Positions 34,380-44,100 of a stretch of 64,000 nucleotides of DNA are shown here, piece after piece. Each line of letters opens with the position of its first letter. Positions within the stretch are counted from its first letter, which is position 1. The notes below the pieces were generated by a model, which was not told the origin of the DNA, did no database searches, and worked only from the letters and a program-made list of their open reading frames with translations. The position numbers and the translations under genes are program-made. The stretch spans positions 228,219 to 292,218 of the forward strand of contig JAEPNB010000005.1 of assembly GCA_017643645.1 (NCBI GenBank). The letters are read 5' to 3'. The stretch comes from Balneola sp. (GTDB taxonomy: Bacteria; Bacteroidota; Rhodothermia; Balneolales; Balneolaceae).

Positions 34380-37338
34380 ATTTACCGATCATTATAAAAG
34401 GAGCCCAGTATACCGGGTGATTATAATACGGGTGTTCCAGCAATTCTTTTTTAGCCGTATGAAGAGCTTTTTCTTTATAGCCAAACATAGGAGGCTCGTA
34501 TAGATTAAAGAATAATTTAAATCTTTTCCACATCCCTACTTCTTCTTTCTCAAGACGGCTTAAATTTTTATAAAAAGAACCCATAAAGGTAGCGGTGCTT
34601 TTGTCATAAACACTCCAAAGGCTAACCACAACAGAAGAAGCGCCTGCTTTGAAGAATGATCGCTGTAACCCCTGAAGACCTTCTCCACTTATAATTTTTC
34701 CAACAGCAGTATTACAAGCACTTAAAACCACCAGATCTGCATTGAAAGTTAACGAAGAAATTTCCTTACTGTTCAGATATCCGTCCTCTTGAAAAGCTCC
34801 TTCAGATTCTGCTAATTCAGAAATTATCAATCCGCTTTGTTGTGGGTTAATTTCATTCACATTCCCATGAGTTGCAAAATGGAGATAGCGGAATTCGTTT
34901 AAAGGAGAATTCTTAATTTTTGATTCGCTGACTTCCTGATCCTTTAATGTCAGAACATCGGTGAACTCCTTCGAAATGGCATCTACTTCCAGTATAGTCG
35001 AGGGCAGAGAGGAGTAATTTTTTGTTTGAGAAGTTGAGCCGTTTAGCCCGGATCCGGCTACTGCAAAGAGCTCCCGAGAGGTTGTTCTGTGTGGCGGCTC
35101 TATGTATTTATAGATAGTTGAAGAAGGAAGATATTTGATATTAAATTTTTCGATTAAGAAAGAGCTATTGGTATATAAAGCATCAAAAGGTAAAAGCGAA
35201 AGTGATTTTGAAGGGATGATCAGTAGGTTATCGATTCCATCAAGCTTGTTCGATATTGGTTCCAAAAGAAGATCAAACAGGGGTTGAGATCTCTGAGCAA
35301 TAACTTCAAAAGTTGCTTTATCCTGAACGGCAGTGCGAAACTCTGAAATCAATCCGGAGAGATATTCTTTTGGAGAATCGGATTCTATGTCAACTGAAAC
35401 ATAATCCACTTTATTTTTTCTGATCCAAAAGATTATTAAATGATGATCAGTGAACATGTACTCAATCAGGGCGTCTTTATTTGTAAGAGAGTATTGAATT
35501 TCAGAAACCTTAATGGCTTCATGTGTATTGATCGGGTTCACTTTTGGATGCTGCAGACGCAACTCATTTGTGAAAGACTGATATTGAAATTCCAACTCAT
35601 TAAGTTCGCTCTTCAACTTTGAAATAGATTGTTCATCAGTTGAATTTTCAATTCCGCGATAGAGCCGGTCTATATTTTTTTCCTTCTGTCTTAAAGCAAT
35701 TAAAGTAGCATCATCAACTACATTTTGAAGATCTGATTCAGAAAAAGACAGCCTTTCTAATAGCACACGTGCCCTGCCCCTTTCTGTTATCTCAAAAGCC
35801 TTTTCAATATCATTATTTTTCTCCAGATACCATCCGGCTACTTCATTGTAAAAATCTGCATAATTACTGAAAACACCCGATTCAAGGCTTTCCCCATAAA
35901 CAGACTGCTGTTCCCTTTCTATTTCTGAAAAAGCCGCTTCTGCGTAAATGAATGAACTGTCGCTACCAACAGAGTTATACGATTTTGAAAGCAGGATCAA
36001 ATAATCCGCAAGCCGATAGCCTTTAAAAAGAGAAGCGATATTATATGCTTTTTTTGAAAACCGAAGAGCAGCAGCGGAATTATTCAACCGGGCATTAACT
36101 TTTGCAATGGCAGCATAAGACCTGGCTTTAAATTGCAAGGATTCCGTTTTTTGAGAAAGCCCGGAAGCTTGTTCTGCATAGTTAAGAGCCTCTTTTAAAT
36201 TACCTGTTTCAAGTTCAAGCTCAGCAAAACGTAAATAAATTTCTATTGCATCACTCGTATTGCCGCTTTTAATTTGATCTTCTAAAATCTTGGTGTAAAG
36301 AGACCGGGCCACATCAAATTCCTCCAGCTTTTGATAGCAGAAAGCGATATTTATTCTTGTAGTTAAAAAGGTAGGAAGGTTATTTTGATTATCAAGTTGT
36401 ACACTGGTGTTATAATATTCCAGCGCTTTCTCAAATTCCCCAAGTGAAAGATAAACCGAAGCTACATAGGTGTAGGCGGGTGTGATAAAAGGCATGTCAC
36501 CAACCTCTTTAACATAAGAAAGATACTTCGAGTAGTTAGCGAGGGCTTTATCGTAGTTTCCTGTTCTGTGATAAAATGAGCCCAAATAATAATGGACCGT
36601 CGAGGTGAGGTCGTTATTCTGAGTTCTTACCGTTGTATTGTAAGATTTAAGGAGATTTTCTTCAGCTTCCTCTGTAAAACCTAAAGCTTCGAAAGCAGAC
36701 GCCAAGTTTCGGTATGATATAGATAACAAAAAAGGATCATCAATTTGTTCAAAGCTTTGAACAGCAATTCGACCGTATTTAATTGCAACATCATAATAGC
36801 CTAACTGATATTGTAGCAATGAAAGAGAATTACTTACTTGTGCGATTCTGTATTGATCCCCGGAACTGTTGGCTAAAGTAAGCGCTGTTGTATAATATTT
36901 TTGAGCGTTAGAGTAATCACGACTTGTTTTATACGACCAACCAACATTGCTTTTAACATAAGCCCGGAGCTCAGGGTGTATAGCTTCCGTTAGAGAAGAA
37001 TCCGCTCTTAAGATCCATTTTTGACCTTTATCATAAACGCCCTGATCTAACAAAGAAGCACCCAGTCCTACCGAAGCAATGATCCATTCTTTACTGCTTT
37101 TATTGTTTTGATGTTTATTTAATGCCTTTCTGTAAATAACTTCTGCTTCAGGGTAATTTCCTTTTCTGTACACCTCATTTCCCAAAACCAACAGCGAATC
37201 ACCCTCAACATTTGCGTACTGAGAAATGGCTGCAGAAGGGGAAAAAACTAAAAGCATCAGAGCAATTAAAGAGCTCGCTTTTTTAAAGATATTTGCAAGG
37301 GGTTGTAGCATACAACGAATATATTTTGTTGTTTCCAT
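34378..37338 (-). CDS. Exported TPR-CHAT caspase-like protease
   Basis: After a signal peptide (MLQPLANIFKKASSLIALML... from residue 10) come about ten tetratricopeptide repeats (residues about 45-480, such as NYDKALANYSKYLSYV and GEFEKALEYYNTSV). A coiled coil (about 545-600) follows, then a CHAT domain (about 690-986). The catalytic dyad is intact: H824 in HFATHGN and C875 in VLSACNTAVG. The GEGLQGLQRSFFKAGASSVV segment completes the fold. It is therefore probably an active clan CD cysteine protease facing the periplasm. Twenty-five bases upstream, on the other strand, starts a 37-residue peptide gene. Start 37338 or 37311 is possible; the latter gives the better signal peptide. Confidence 0.9.
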   Translation of the reverse strand: METTKYIRCMLQPLANIFKKASSLIALMLLVFSPSAAISQYANVEGDSLLVLGNEVYRKGNYPEAEVIYRKALNKHQNNKSSKEWIIASVGLGASLLDQGVYDKGQKWILRADSSLTEAIHPELRAYVKSNVGWSYKTSRDYSNAQKYYTTALTLANSSGDQYRIAQVSNSLSLLQYQLGYYDVAIKYGRIAVQSFEQIDDPFLLSISYRNLASAFEALGFTEEAEENLLKSYNTTVRTQNNDLTSTVHYYLGSFYHRTGNYDKALANYSKYLSYVKEVGDMPFITPAYTYVASVYLSLGEFEKALEYYNTSVQLDNQNNLPTFLTTRINIAFCYQKLEEFDVARSLYTKILEDQIKSGNTSDAIEIYLRFAELELETGNLKEALNYAEQASGLSQKTESLQFKARSYAAIAKVNARLNNSAAALRFSKKAYNIASLFKGYRLADYLILLSKSYNSVGSDSSFIYAEAAFSEIEREQQSVYGESLESGVFSNYADFYNEVAGWYLEKNNDIEKAFEITERGRARVLLERLSFSESDLQNVVDDATLIALRQKEKNIDRLYRGIENSTDEQSISKLKSELNELEFQYQSFTNELRLQHPKVNPINTHEAIKVSEIQYSLTNKDALIEYMFTDHHLIIFWIRKNKVDYVSVDIESDSPKEYLSGLISEFRTAVQDKATFEVIAQRSQPLFDLLLEPISNKLDGIDNLLIIPSKSLSLLPFDALYTNSSFLIEKFNIKYLPSSTIYKYIEPPHRTTSRELFAVAGSGLNGSTSQTKNYSSLPSTILEVDAISKEFTDVLTLKDQEVSESKIKNSPLNEFRYLHFATHGNVNEINPQQSGLIISELAESEGAFQEDGYLNSKEISSLTFNADLVVLSACNTAVGKIISGEGLQGLQRSFFKAGASSVVVSLWSVYDKSTATFMGSFYKNLSRLEKEEVGMWKRFKLFFNLYEPPMFGYKEKALHTAKKELLEHPYYNHPVYWAPFIMIGK

Positions 37339-37343
37339 ACAAC
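37302..37343. promoter_or_regulatory. Pair of GTTGT...ACAAC palindromes at the CHAT/peptide divergent start
   Basis: GTTGTA-GCA-TACAAC (37302-37316) and GTTGT-6-ACAAC (37328-37343) share half-sites and flank both candidate CHAT starts. They could be operator sites for a regulator of both divergent genes. One overlaps coding sequence, so chance is not excluded. Confidence 0.35.
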
Positions 37344-37363
37344 CAAAAATTAAACGGAGTACA

Positions 37364-37477
37364 ATGAACTATATAATATCAAATACAGAAAAATTTAATA
37401 TCCCGGATGGGGATGGCAAACCAGGATCCGGTTCCGGTTCCGGAAAAGAAGACACGGGTGGAACAGGCGAAGTTTAA
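37364..37477 (+). CDS. 37-residue Gly/Ser-rich peptide divergent from the CHAT protease
   Basis: The peptide begins MNYIISNTEKFNIPDGD and ends in a low-complexity, acidic Gly/Ser tail (GKPGSGSGSGKEDTGGTGEV). A good Shine-Dalgarno site (CGGAG) lies 5 bases before ATG 37364, and a perfect intrinsic terminator follows six bases after the stop, so it reads as a genuine short monocistronic gene. There is no signal peptide. It could be a CHAT protease substrate, a regulator or a RiPP-like precursor; the sequence alone cannot decide. Confidence 0.72.
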   Translation: MNYIISNTEKFNIPDGDGKPGSGSGSGKEDTGGTGEV

Positions 37478-37482
37478 ACTAT

Positions 37483-37523
37483 AAGCCAAACCAATAAGAA
37501 GTTCTGCTTGGTTTGGCTTTTTT
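37483..37523 (+). terminator. Intrinsic terminator of the small peptide gene
   Basis: AAGCCAAACCA (37483-37493) and TGGTTTGGCTT (37509-37519) form an 11-bp perfect stem followed by a T-run. Confidence 0.9.
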
Positions 37524-37560
37524 ATGACCAGTACGGCCGAGTTATTTTTTCAAATGAGAA

Positions 37561-38514
37561 CTAATCACCAAATAGAGCATTAACAAAGCCTGCCCTATCA
37601 AATACCTGCAGATCTTCAATTTTTTCTCCAAGGCCGATGTATTTAACGGGAACACTCAGCTCGTTAGAAATACCAATGACGATTCCGCCTTTTGCTGTGC
37701 CGTCAAGTTTTGTCAAAGCAAGACCGGTAATATCTACAGCTTCCGTAAATGCTTTTGCTTGCTGCATTGCATTTTGTCCGGTAGAAGCATCCAATACAAG
37801 AATTACTTCGTGAGGAGCTCCATCAACTACTTTTCCCATCACGCGTTTTATCTTTGTAAGCTCGTCCATTAAAGCTTTTTTGTTGTGAAGACGCCCGGCG
37901 GTATCTATTAAAACAATATCAGAACCACGTGATTTCCCTGAGGCAACAGTGTCGTATGCAACAGAAGCAGGATCAGCATCCTGCCCTTGTTGTACAATAG
38001 GTACATCTGCTCGTTCACTCCAGATTATTAATTGATCTACAGCAGCGGCCCGGAAGGTATCAGCAGCTCCAAGAAGAACGCTCTTTCCCGCTTTTTTATA
38101 CAGATTGGCGAGCTTTCCTATCGTCGTTGTTTTACCAACACCATTTACCCCAACTACCAAAACAACATGTGGTTTAACCGGGAAGTCTGCGTCAAATTCA
38201 GCGGGTTTGTCAGAATCATTGTCTTTAAGCAGGTCTACAATTTCATCACGAAGTAAAGCCTGAAGTTCTGACTGTGTAACAAACTTATCTTTAGCTACAC
38301 GTGCTTCAATTCTTTTAATGATTTCCAAAGTAGTTTGAACCCCGACATCAGACGTAATAAGAATTTCTTCAAGGTCGTCAAGCGTTTGGTCGTCCACCTT
38401 GTCCTTACCTGCAAAAGCCCTTCCAAGTTTGTTTAGGATTCCTTCTCTGCTTTTTTCAACCCCTTTATCCAGAGTTTCTTTTTTCTTTAAACCAATTTTA
38501 TCAAAAAAGCCCAT
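37561..38514 (-). CDS. ftsY: Signal recognition particle receptor FtsY
   Basis: FtsY is the membrane-associated GTPase that receives SRP-ribosome complexes for cotranslational membrane insertion. The N domain is followed by the G domain with GVNGVGKTTTIGKLANLY, ADTFRAAAVDQL, VLIDTAGRLHNKKALMDEL and LTKLDGTAKGG. The acidic A domain of E. coli FtsY is missing, as in most Bacteroidota; 317 residues is normal. The pgsA-like gene lies 3 bp upstream on the same strand, so the two form an operon. Confidence 0.97.
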   Translation of the reverse strand: MGFFDKIGLKKKETLDKGVEKSREGILNKLGRAFAGKDKVDDQTLDDLEEILITSDVGVQTTLEIIKRIEARVAKDKFVTQSELQALLRDEIVDLLKDNDSDKPAEFDADFPVKPHVVLVVGVNGVGKTTTIGKLANLYKKAGKSVLLGAADTFRAAAVDQLIIWSERADVPIVQQGQDADPASVAYDTVASGKSRGSDIVLIDTAGRLHNKKALMDELTKIKRVMGKVVDGAPHEVILVLDASTGQNAMQQAKAFTEAVDITGLALTKLDGTAKGGIVIGISNELSVPVKYIGLGEKIEDLQVFDRAGFVNALFGD

Positions 38515-38517
38515 ATA

Positions 38518-39108
38518 TCAATTAAATTTTGCTCCCTGCATTATTTTGCGATAGCGATTAAAATAGTCAAAAAATGAATACACCATCACGAATGTACAAA
38601 TATAAAGTAGCCAGTTATGAACCTGAGTAGCATCTCTGAAAAAGAAAACGGCAATCCAATAAAAGGCGAGTACATTAACTGCAATTTTCCCTGACATAAT
38701 AGACATTGCTACTTTGCCGTATTTTATTTTGATGAAAGACGAACCAATCATAATAAAAGAATCTCTGAATACATTCAGAATAAGAAACCAAAGTGGTACC
38801 CAGCCCAGCCAAACGGTATAAACGAATAAGGCAGCGGCACATAACTTGTCTGAAACAGGGTCAATCATTTTGCCAACTTCAGATACCGTATTTGTTTTCC
38901 TTGCAACCAACCCATCTAAATAATCGGAAATACCGGCATATAAAATTAAAACAATAATGGTGGTATCATATTGATAATCATTCTGGATGTGCAAATAAAT
39001 AACGGGTATCGCCACCAAAAAGCGCGAGAATGAGATCAGATTGGAAAGAGTGAACACCCTTCCTGAAACCTGAACAGTTTTGCCATCTATGTTTGTATGA
39101 TCAACCAA
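38518..39108 (-). CDS. pgsA: CDP-alcohol phosphatidyltransferase, probably phosphatidylglycerophosphate synthase
   Basis: It is an integral membrane enzyme of 196 residues with about five hydrophobic helices and the family motif DYLDGLVARKTNTVSEVGK followed by MIDPVSDKL, which supplies the metal-binding aspartates (D-G-x2-A-R-x8-G-x3-D-x3-D). It probably makes phosphatidylglycerol phosphate from CDP-diacylglycerol and glycerol 3-phosphate. Other alcohol acceptors are possible from sequence alone. It sits 3 bp upstream of ftsY. Confidence 0.8.
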   Translation of the reverse strand: MVDHTNIDGKTVQVSGRVFTLSNLISFSRFLVAIPVIYLHIQNDYQYDTTIIVLILYAGISDYLDGLVARKTNTVSEVGKMIDPVSDKLCAAALFVYTVWLGWVPLWFLILNVFRDSFIMIGSSFIKIKYGKVAMSIMSGKIAVNVLAFYWIAVFFFRDATQVHNWLLYICTFVMVYSFFDYFNRYRKIMQGAKFN

Positions 39109-39213
39109 GTAATACGTGTTATCTGTTTAATATTGAAAGGTACGCTCATTAACTACACAAAGCCAACACAAATAAACAGTAGTGATGCGGGAATGTCGCA
39201 AAACAGAACAAAA

Positions 39214-39600
39214 TCATGGTTGTTCTTTAAGCCACTCTACTGCATCGGTTTGTGTTTTAAATATTTGACAATTTACCCCCAGGTTTCTGCCTAATGTTTC
39301 ACCAAATTTATTGTGTTTATAGTGTTCTTCCACTAAGTCAACAAAAGCAATAGATTTTCCTACAAAACCCAGCTTAAATGAAGCCTGTATAATTTGGTAC
39401 ATTTCAAAAACAGTACTAGGATTCATTTTAATATTTTCTACAACCAACAGCTTTGTAAGGTCATATTCTTTCATTTTTACTGAAATATCCGCCCAAATGG
39501 CGTTTGACAAGTCAATGCTGTCTCGCTCAGCTTCGTAGTAAGCGAATAAATAATCTTCTCTTTGTTCGGTTTCAAGCTTATAATCTATCATAAATGACAC
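39214..39600 (-). CDS. Small soluble protein, STAS/SpoIIAA-like fold suspected
   Basis: The 128 residues alternate strands and helices. The C-terminal FGETLGRNLGVNCQIFKTQT and DAVEWLKEQ look like the end of SpoIIAA-like/STAS proteins of Bacteroidota, in which a short strand and helix pair precedes the terminus. No catalytic motif is seen. It lies between pgsA and the divergent NUDIX gene. Fold assignment is tentative and the function unknown. Confidence 0.6.
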   Translation of the reverse strand: MSFMIDYKLETEQREDYLFAYYEAERDSIDLSNAIWADISVKMKEYDLTKLLVVENIKMNPSTVFEMYQIIQASFKLGFVGKSIAFVDLVEEHYKHNKFGETLGRNLGVNCQIFKTQTDAVEWLKEQP

Positions 39601-39653
39601 CTTAATTGCTTATAACTCATTATATTATAAAGAATTTTAAAGACCTAATATAA

Positions 39654-40214
39654 ATGAAGGATTCTAAAGGATTAGTTGAAGAGCAAAAGTTTTCAAAGGA
39701 AGTTTTTAACGGGAAGCTTTTGCATGTTTATTATGATGAAGTAATACTTCCGGATAATACTACATCATCAAGAGAGTGGATCAAACACCCGGGAGCATCA
39801 GCTGTAGTTCCGGTTTTCGATAACGGAGATGTAATGCTGATCAATCAATACCGGTATCCGGCTAAACAAATTTTTCTGGAAGTTCCGGCCGGTAAAATTG
39901 ATAGTGGAGAAAATCCTCATCAAACTGCTGAAAGAGAGTTAAGAGAAGAAACAGGAATTGAAACCAAAGAACTTCACTATATAGGCCATTTTTTTCCGGC
40001 TATAGGATACGCAGATGAAGTTATACACATTTATGTTGCGATGGATCTGAAATTTAATGAAGACGCAACTGATGACGACGAGTTTGTTCAGAAAGAACGG
40101 CTGCCGTTTAAAGAAGCATTAAAAATGGTTCACTCAGGCGAAATCAATGACGGAAAAACGATCTGCTGTTTATTGAGGGCAGAAGAGTTTCTTAAAAAGG
40201 CCGGCAGAATCTAA
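39654..40214 (+). CDS. NUDIX hydrolase, ADP-ribose pyrophosphatase-like
   Basis: The Nudix box is complete: GKIDSGENPHQTAERELREE with TGI (Gx5Ex7REUxEExGU). The preceding FLEVPAG and following FFPAIGYADEVIHIYVA are typical of the ADP-ribose/ADP-sugar pyrophosphatase branch, in which a proline-containing loop after the box binds ADP-ribose. At 186 residues it is full length. It probably recycles ADP-ribose. The 3' end overlaps a convergent unknown gene by 4 bp. Confidence 0.9.
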   Translation: MKDSKGLVEEQKFSKEVFNGKLLHVYYDEVILPDNTTSSREWIKHPGASAVVPVFDNGDVMLINQYRYPAKQIFLEVPAGKIDSGENPHQTAERELREETGIETKELHYIGHFFPAIGYADEVIHIYVAMDLKFNEDATDDDEFVQKERLPFKEALKMVHSGEINDGKTICCLLRAEEFLKKAGRI

Positions 40215-40495
40215 AGCAACCCTTCTTGTTCTGCCAGTTCATATAAACTCTGATGCAGTTTTTTGGGATTCAACTCCCCTCTTCTTGCCAGCTCATCGAT
40301 CTCAATTTCATTCAGCATAATAATGCATCCGGCAGAAGTCAGAGCTGCATCAAAGTTTCTTGGATCTGCCAACCGGAGTTTGTCAAGATCAATCCCGTTT
40401 GGAGAAACCTTCTTGTTTACTAATACATGAAAAATATCTTCTTTGGAGTCTCCGAAGCTTAATTCTTCAATACCTGTTTGTTCAATTGGAATCAT
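40211..40495 (-). CDS. Small protein of unknown function downstream of helix-turn-helix gene
   Basis: This 94-residue soluble protein has FGDSKEDIFHVLVNKKVSPN and a helical C-terminus (GELNPKKLHQSLYELAEQEG). No domain is recognised. Its start overlaps the end of the upstream helix-turn-helix gene by 14 bp, so the pair is cotranscribed and likely works together. Confidence 0.65.
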   Translation of the reverse strand: MIPIEQTGIEELSFGDSKEDIFHVLVNKKVSPNGIDLDKLRLADPRNFDAALTSAGCIIMLNEIEIDELARRGELNPKKLHQSLYELAEQEGLL

Positions 40496-40892
40496 GTTTA
40501 TCTAAAAAATCTCGTGCTTTTATAATTTCGACAATCTCTTCAGTTTCACCATCAATTTTCTGAACCTGAAATAAACTTATAATTGCCTGCTCGTTTAAGG
40601 TTTGTATTACATCCTGTATAGTTTCGCAATATTCTGTTTCACTTACCAGATCATTTACGCCCTGAACAATATACCGGAAACTTTTTTTCTTTTTTGAAAC
40701 AGTGCTTGGGGCTTCCTCTTCTTCAAAGTATTCCCGGATGGCATTCTCTGTAACAAACCAACTAACACCGAGTTTCCTGCCTTTCAATCTGCCTTCTCTC
40801 AGGTACGCACGCAGCGTCATTTTTGAGATTCCGAGCATTTCATGCAGATCATCAATGGAATACAGAGTTAAAGAACCAATTTTACGCGGCAT
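40482..40892 (-). CDS. Helix-turn-helix (excisionase/MerR-like) DNA-binding protein
   Basis: The N-terminal 55 residues (LYSIDDLHEMLGISKMTLRA, GRLKGRKLGVSWFVTENAIR) form an HTH_17-type winged helix as in excisionases and small MerR-like regulators. The C-terminal part (about 70-130) is an uncharacterised ligand or interaction domain. No integrase is nearby, so a chromosomal regulator is more likely than an excisionase. It is in an operon with the following 94-residue gene. Confidence 0.75.
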   Translation of the reverse strand: MPRKIGSLTLYSIDDLHEMLGISKMTLRAYLREGRLKGRKLGVSWFVTENAIREYFEEEEAPSTVSKKKKSFRYIVQGVNDLVSETEYCETIQDVIQTLNEQAIISLFQVQKIDGETEEIVEIIKARDFLDKHDSN

Positions 40893-40999
40893 TAGCTAAA
40901 AAAATTTTTATCTATTAGTCTATAATTAGGCGCATAATATATAAGTTTATATAACTATTAACTAACATTACTTATACATTGTAAAAAAGATTTGGTCAG

Positions 41000-41074
41000 C
41001 CGGGGGTTCGCGTCGTATATTGGTGATAGTTGATTCAAAACGCAACCCGGTCGGCAAACAGACAGGGTTTTTTT
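41000..41074 (+). promoter_or_regulatory. Structured leader with competing hairpins upstream of the phosphoesterase/barrel gene
   Basis: CCGGGGGTT (41000-41008) and GCGT (41010-41013) pair with ACGCAACCCGG (41040-41050). Alternatively AACCC-g-GTC (41044-41052) pairs with GAC-a-GGGTT (41061-41069), followed by seven T. The second structure is a terminator and overlaps the first stem, so the two exclude each other as in attenuators and riboswitches. The ATG of the next gene is 61 bases downstream. No known riboswitch class was recognised. Confidence 0.6.
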
Positions 41075-41135
41075 ATGCCCATCATTCAGCGCACTTTTGT
41101 TAGTGTAATCAGCTCAACTTATTTTATCTTTGATT

Positions 41136-44100
41136 ATGAAAAGAGCGCTACAGATTTCATTCCTATATATAGCATTAGTTTCCTGTTCAAGTTCAAAGCT
41201 ATATTATTCTTCAGATGCAAAAGAATGGCAGGATAAATCTCCCGGACCGGAAAATGAGCTGATTTATGAGATGTACCTTATTGGTGATGCCGGGTCAGCG
41301 TCTCAGGAATATCAAGAGCCTAATCTCGCACTTCTGCAGAACAAACTTTCAAAGAGTTCGGAAAGAAGTGCCGTAGTTTTCTTAGGAGATAATATTTATT
41401 TAAACGGTTTACCCGATTCAACCCACCCCGACAGGAAGTTTTATGAAGGAAGAATCATCGAACAGATGAAAACCGTAGAAAACTTTAAGGGCAGAGTCTT
41501 TTTTATTCCTGGAAATCATGATTGGGATGATGGCGGTAAAGACGGGTTAGCAGCTGTACGACGGCAGGAAAAGTTTGTTGAAAATTATCTGAACAGAGGA
41601 AATACTTTCCTTCCGGATGATGGATTTCCCGGGCCGGTAGATATTGAATTAATGGATGATGATGAACATCCATTATTAAGAGATGACATCAGGCTAATTG
41701 TGCTGGATACACAATGGTGGTTACATAAACATGAAAAGCCTTACGGTGATACCGGAGAATATGATCTGTTTGACGGCGGTGATTTTCTGAATGAATTCGA
41801 AGACATCCTCATAAAACGCCAGAAAGATTTTTTAGTGGTTGCAGCACACCATCCGATAATTACAAAAGGGCGCCATGGCGGATACTTACCACCATCTACT
41901 CATTTAAAGCCACCAATACTGGGAACTTTTAATGCACTCTACAGAAGAGTTTTTGGTCTTGAGCAGGATGTAAATCACTATAAGTATCGTAATATGGCAA
42001 ATACTTTTAAAGAGTTGTTCAATAATAATGATCATCTGATTTACGCTTCCGGCCATTCACACAGTCTGCAATACATAAGAGAGGAAGGAAAGAGGGAAAC
42101 AAGACATTTTGTAGTTACCGGGGCAGGAACTAAAGACGGATATGTAGCAAGTGGAAGAGGGACCGAATTTAGTTATCAGGGAGAAGGCTTTTCAAAGCTA
42201 AACTATTATGGAGACGGCTCAGTCTGGCTAGAGGCATGGACTCATGATGGTATGGAAGAAGGTCGGCTTCTTTATAAAACACAGATGAAACCGCCCTACG
42301 AAGATCCGCTTGAAGAAGAAATTGAGCTACCGGATACAGATTATACCGACAGCACTAAAGTTATTGCCGCCAACCCTGATTATGATGGAAAAGGCCCTTT
42401 GTTTGAAGCGATTATAGGGGCCCACAATCGTAAGTATTGGTCAGTAAAATCTGAATTTCCCGTTTTTGATGTCTCCGAGATTAAAGGGGGACTAACTCCT
42501 GTTCGAATGGGAGGCAAGGGACAGTCTAATACACTTCATCTGGAAGACAAAGAAGGAAACGAATATGTGCTTAGGTCAGTAGATAAACAAGCAGGCAAAA
42601 TCTGGGATGAAAACCTCAAAAAAACCTTTGCCTTAGATGTTGCACAAGATCAGTTTTCAATTTTAAATCCTTATGGAGCACTGATAATTCCGGTTTTGGC
42701 TAATGCCATTGACGTCTATCATACTAACCCTGAAATATACTATGTGCCGGATGATCCAATGCTGGGTCGTTATGGAGATGAGATAGGCGGACAGTTGGGA
42801 TTATTTGAAGAAAAGCCGGACAACGATATGAGCCATGTAGAAAGCGTGGGCAGATCTGAAGAAGTTGTTGCTTACAGAGACATGATCAGAGAAGTTGACG
42901 GAGATATTGACCACCGGATAGACCAGGAAATGTTTGCCAGAGCCCGCTTGCTGGATATGTTGATCGGAGATTGGGATCGTCACAGCGATCAATGGCGATG
43001 GGCAACATTTGAGCCCGCGGATAATCAAGGCAAAATATACAGGCCTATTCCAAGAGACAGAGATGTTGCCTTTATGAACATGAACGGGTTAGTTCCTACA
43101 ATTATGAAAATGGGATCCTTTTTTCAGTATCAGAACTTTGGGGATTCTTACGGAAACCTGATTGGCCTGAATTACAATTCTCTTGCACAAACCCGAAGGT
43201 TTACGAATCAGTTAACCCATGAAGAGTGGATCAGGATTGCGGAATCAGTCAGAGCTCAACTATCTGACTCAGTTATTGAAAGATCGGTAAGAGAGTATCC
43301 TCCGGAGATATTTGAAAAATACGGCGCAGAAACGATCGAGCATTTGAAAGCCCGAAGAGATAAACTCGTTGACGTAACAGAAGAGTATTATTCAATGCTG
43401 AACCGGATAGTCTCGGTGCCCGGAAGTAATAAACGAGAGCGGTTTTTGGTAGAAACAATTGACAAGGATAAAACCAGAGTTCGGGTATATAAATTATCCG
43501 GAAAAGGAAAGCTTCGGGAGAAATACTTCGACAGAACTTTCACGGATCGGGAAACGAAAGAAATTCGCATTTATGGATTAAGCGGAAATGATGAATTTAT
43601 TCTGTCGGGAGAGGCAGACAATAAAATCAGAATACTTGTTATCGGTGGTCCGGGTGATGATCTCTTTGATACAAAAAACTTAAACAGGAAAACTTCTCGT
43701 GATGTGGAGATCTTTGATTCTGAAAAAGGAAATACGGTGTTATCAAACCACAAAGTTCACAGCCATTTAACTGATGATCCAACAGTTAGTAAGTACAATT
43801 ACGAAGCTGATTTCAGGTGGAACAGAGTGTTTCCGGGCTACTACTTTGAGTACAACTCTTTTGATGGAATTTTCATCGGGGGAGGCCCAAGAATTGTTCG
43901 CTACGGATTCAGGAAGTTTCCTGCTGTAACACACTATCTCCGGTTCAATTATGCCCCCAAAACAGGCGCCTCAAATTTAAAATATGATGGAACCTGGTTT
44001 CAAAGAGTAGGTCATTGGGATCTGAATGTCAGTTCAGAAGTGTTGTTTCCCAAGAGTTTCAGAAATTTCTTTGGACTGGGTAACGAAACAACCTTACAGT

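Noticed and set aside
40482..40892. Excisionase of a second mobile element
   Set aside because: The helix-turn-helix is excisionase-like, but no integrase or att repeat is nearby.
40990..41074. SRP or other known structural RNA
   Set aside because: The conserved SRP Alu/GGAA core and other known RNA signatures are not present.
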